Translations under genes and position numbers: made by a program
Assembly (NCBI GenBank): GCA_950075905.1
Contig: CATMVR010000054.1
Span: 1-13,456 of the forward strand
Source of the DNA: an uncultured Persicitalea sp.
Lineage (GTDB): Bacteria; Bacteroidota; Bacteroidia; Cytophagales; Spirosomataceae
DNA: 13,456 nucleotides
Direction of reading: 5' to 3'
Notes under the pieces: generated by a model
What the model saw: only the letters and a program-made list of their open reading frames with translations
Told to the model about the DNA's origin: nothing
The model's database searches: none
Shown here: positions 13,282 through 13,456 of the stretch, piece after piece
Position numbering within the stretch: position 1 is the first letter of the stretch
Layout: the number at the start of each line of letters is the position of its first letter

Positions 13282-13344
13282 TTTTGATATTTTGGTCAAA
13301 ACACAAACATTTATCTTTGCTGTGTCGTTAAGAAAATGATAACG
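13282..13344 (+). promoter_or_regulatory. Promoter flanked by two dyads (regulated promoter candidate)
   Basis: TTTG (13291-13294), 17 bases, TATCTTTG (13312-13319), a good Bacteroidota -33/-7 pair. TTTTGA-N8-TCAAAA (13282-13287 with 13296-13301) encloses the -33 element. CGTTA-N9-TAACG (13326-13330 with 13340-13344) starts at about +1. Both positions suit operators. The transcript would run towards the partial ORF at 13417 with a leader of about 90 bases. Confidence 0.5.
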
Positions 13345-13416
13345 TAAACCAACAAGAAAACTACAAAAATCCATGTATAATACTAAATAAGAATTGGATT
13401 GTCGTATTTTTGTAGA

Positions 13417-13456
13417 ATGGACTATACAACTAAGATAACAGAAACGGTAGACTTCC
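13417..13456 (+). CDS. Possible 5' end of a gene cut by the window edge
   Basis: ATG at 13417 opens a frame that stays open to the last base and encodes MDYTTKITETVDF. It is too short to assign. It lies about 90 bases after the promoter at 13291-13319. A second TAnnTTTG-like box, TATTTTTG (13405-13412), sits only 4 bases before the ATG and would give an almost leaderless mRNA. An in-frame TTG at 13399 is an alternative start. Confidence 0.35.
   Translation, partial: MDYTTKITETVDF

Noticed and set aside
1..13456. CRISPR arrays, tRNA or rRNA genes, transposases, defence islands, toxin-antitoxin pairs
   Set aside because: Read through on both strands; no regular spaced repeats, no cloverleaf-like segments noticed and no protein resembling these systems.

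Overview
The window looks like an ordinary chromosomal segment of a member of the Bacteroidota, most likely a Cytophagales bacterium of the Spirosomataceae/Dyadobacter type. The reasons are the gene families (GNAT-nitrilase fusion, Cys-lipoproteins with acidic residues after the Cys, CHRD, SnoaL-like and FG-GAP proteins), several upstream boxes that fit the Bacteroidota sigma-A -7 consensus TAnnTTTG, and the lack of Shine-Dalgarno-like leaders. The genus is inference. I see no rRNA, tRNA, CRISPR array, transposase or phage gene.

Layout, left to right. 1-741: the 3' part of selD (selenophosphate synthetase). 852-1625: an alpha/beta hydrolase, ending tail to tail with a formylglycine sulfatase on the minus strand (1631-3091). 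The sulfatase is divergent from a short RsmI-like tetrapyrrole-type methyltransferase (3158-3880), which ends in a clear terminator. 4074-4646: a very small lipoprotein built on an FG-GAP/VCBS beta-propeller fragment, with its own strong terminator. 4817-5749: a secreted protein with two NTF2/SnoaL-like domains, with its own promoter and terminator. 6034-6876: a lipoprotein with two CHRD domains, followed by a formate/nitrite-type channel (6959-7765). 7995-9608: a two-domain GNAT acetyltransferase plus nitrilase-family amidohydrolase, preceded by a promoter and a possible 21-residue leader ORF. 9705-10373: a secreted protein of unknown function, convergent with a lipoprotein glycerophosphodiesterase (10422-11300, minus). 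11493-12966: three tandem paralogues of a 126-residue secreted protein. The last 490 bases are noncoding except for the possible start of a gene at 13417; they hold a terminator and a promoter flanked by dyads.

Most genes seem to be separate transcription units, judging from terminators and promoters between them, so no pathway links the window as a whole. About half the products carry export signals: sulfatase, FG-GAP lipoprotein, SnoaL-like protein, CHRD lipoprotein, the 222-residue protein, the phosphodiesterase and the three small paralogues. The region therefore leans towards the cell envelope.

The most distinctive structure is the 11438-12966 block. Each of the three small genes has its own copy of a promoter and 5' leader (a -7-like box, GTCA just after it, then AT(C/T)TATTAGCCA about 31-35 bases before the ATG, and gccATG at the start). 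Together with near-identical signal peptides, this points to duplication of whole expression cassettes and shared control.
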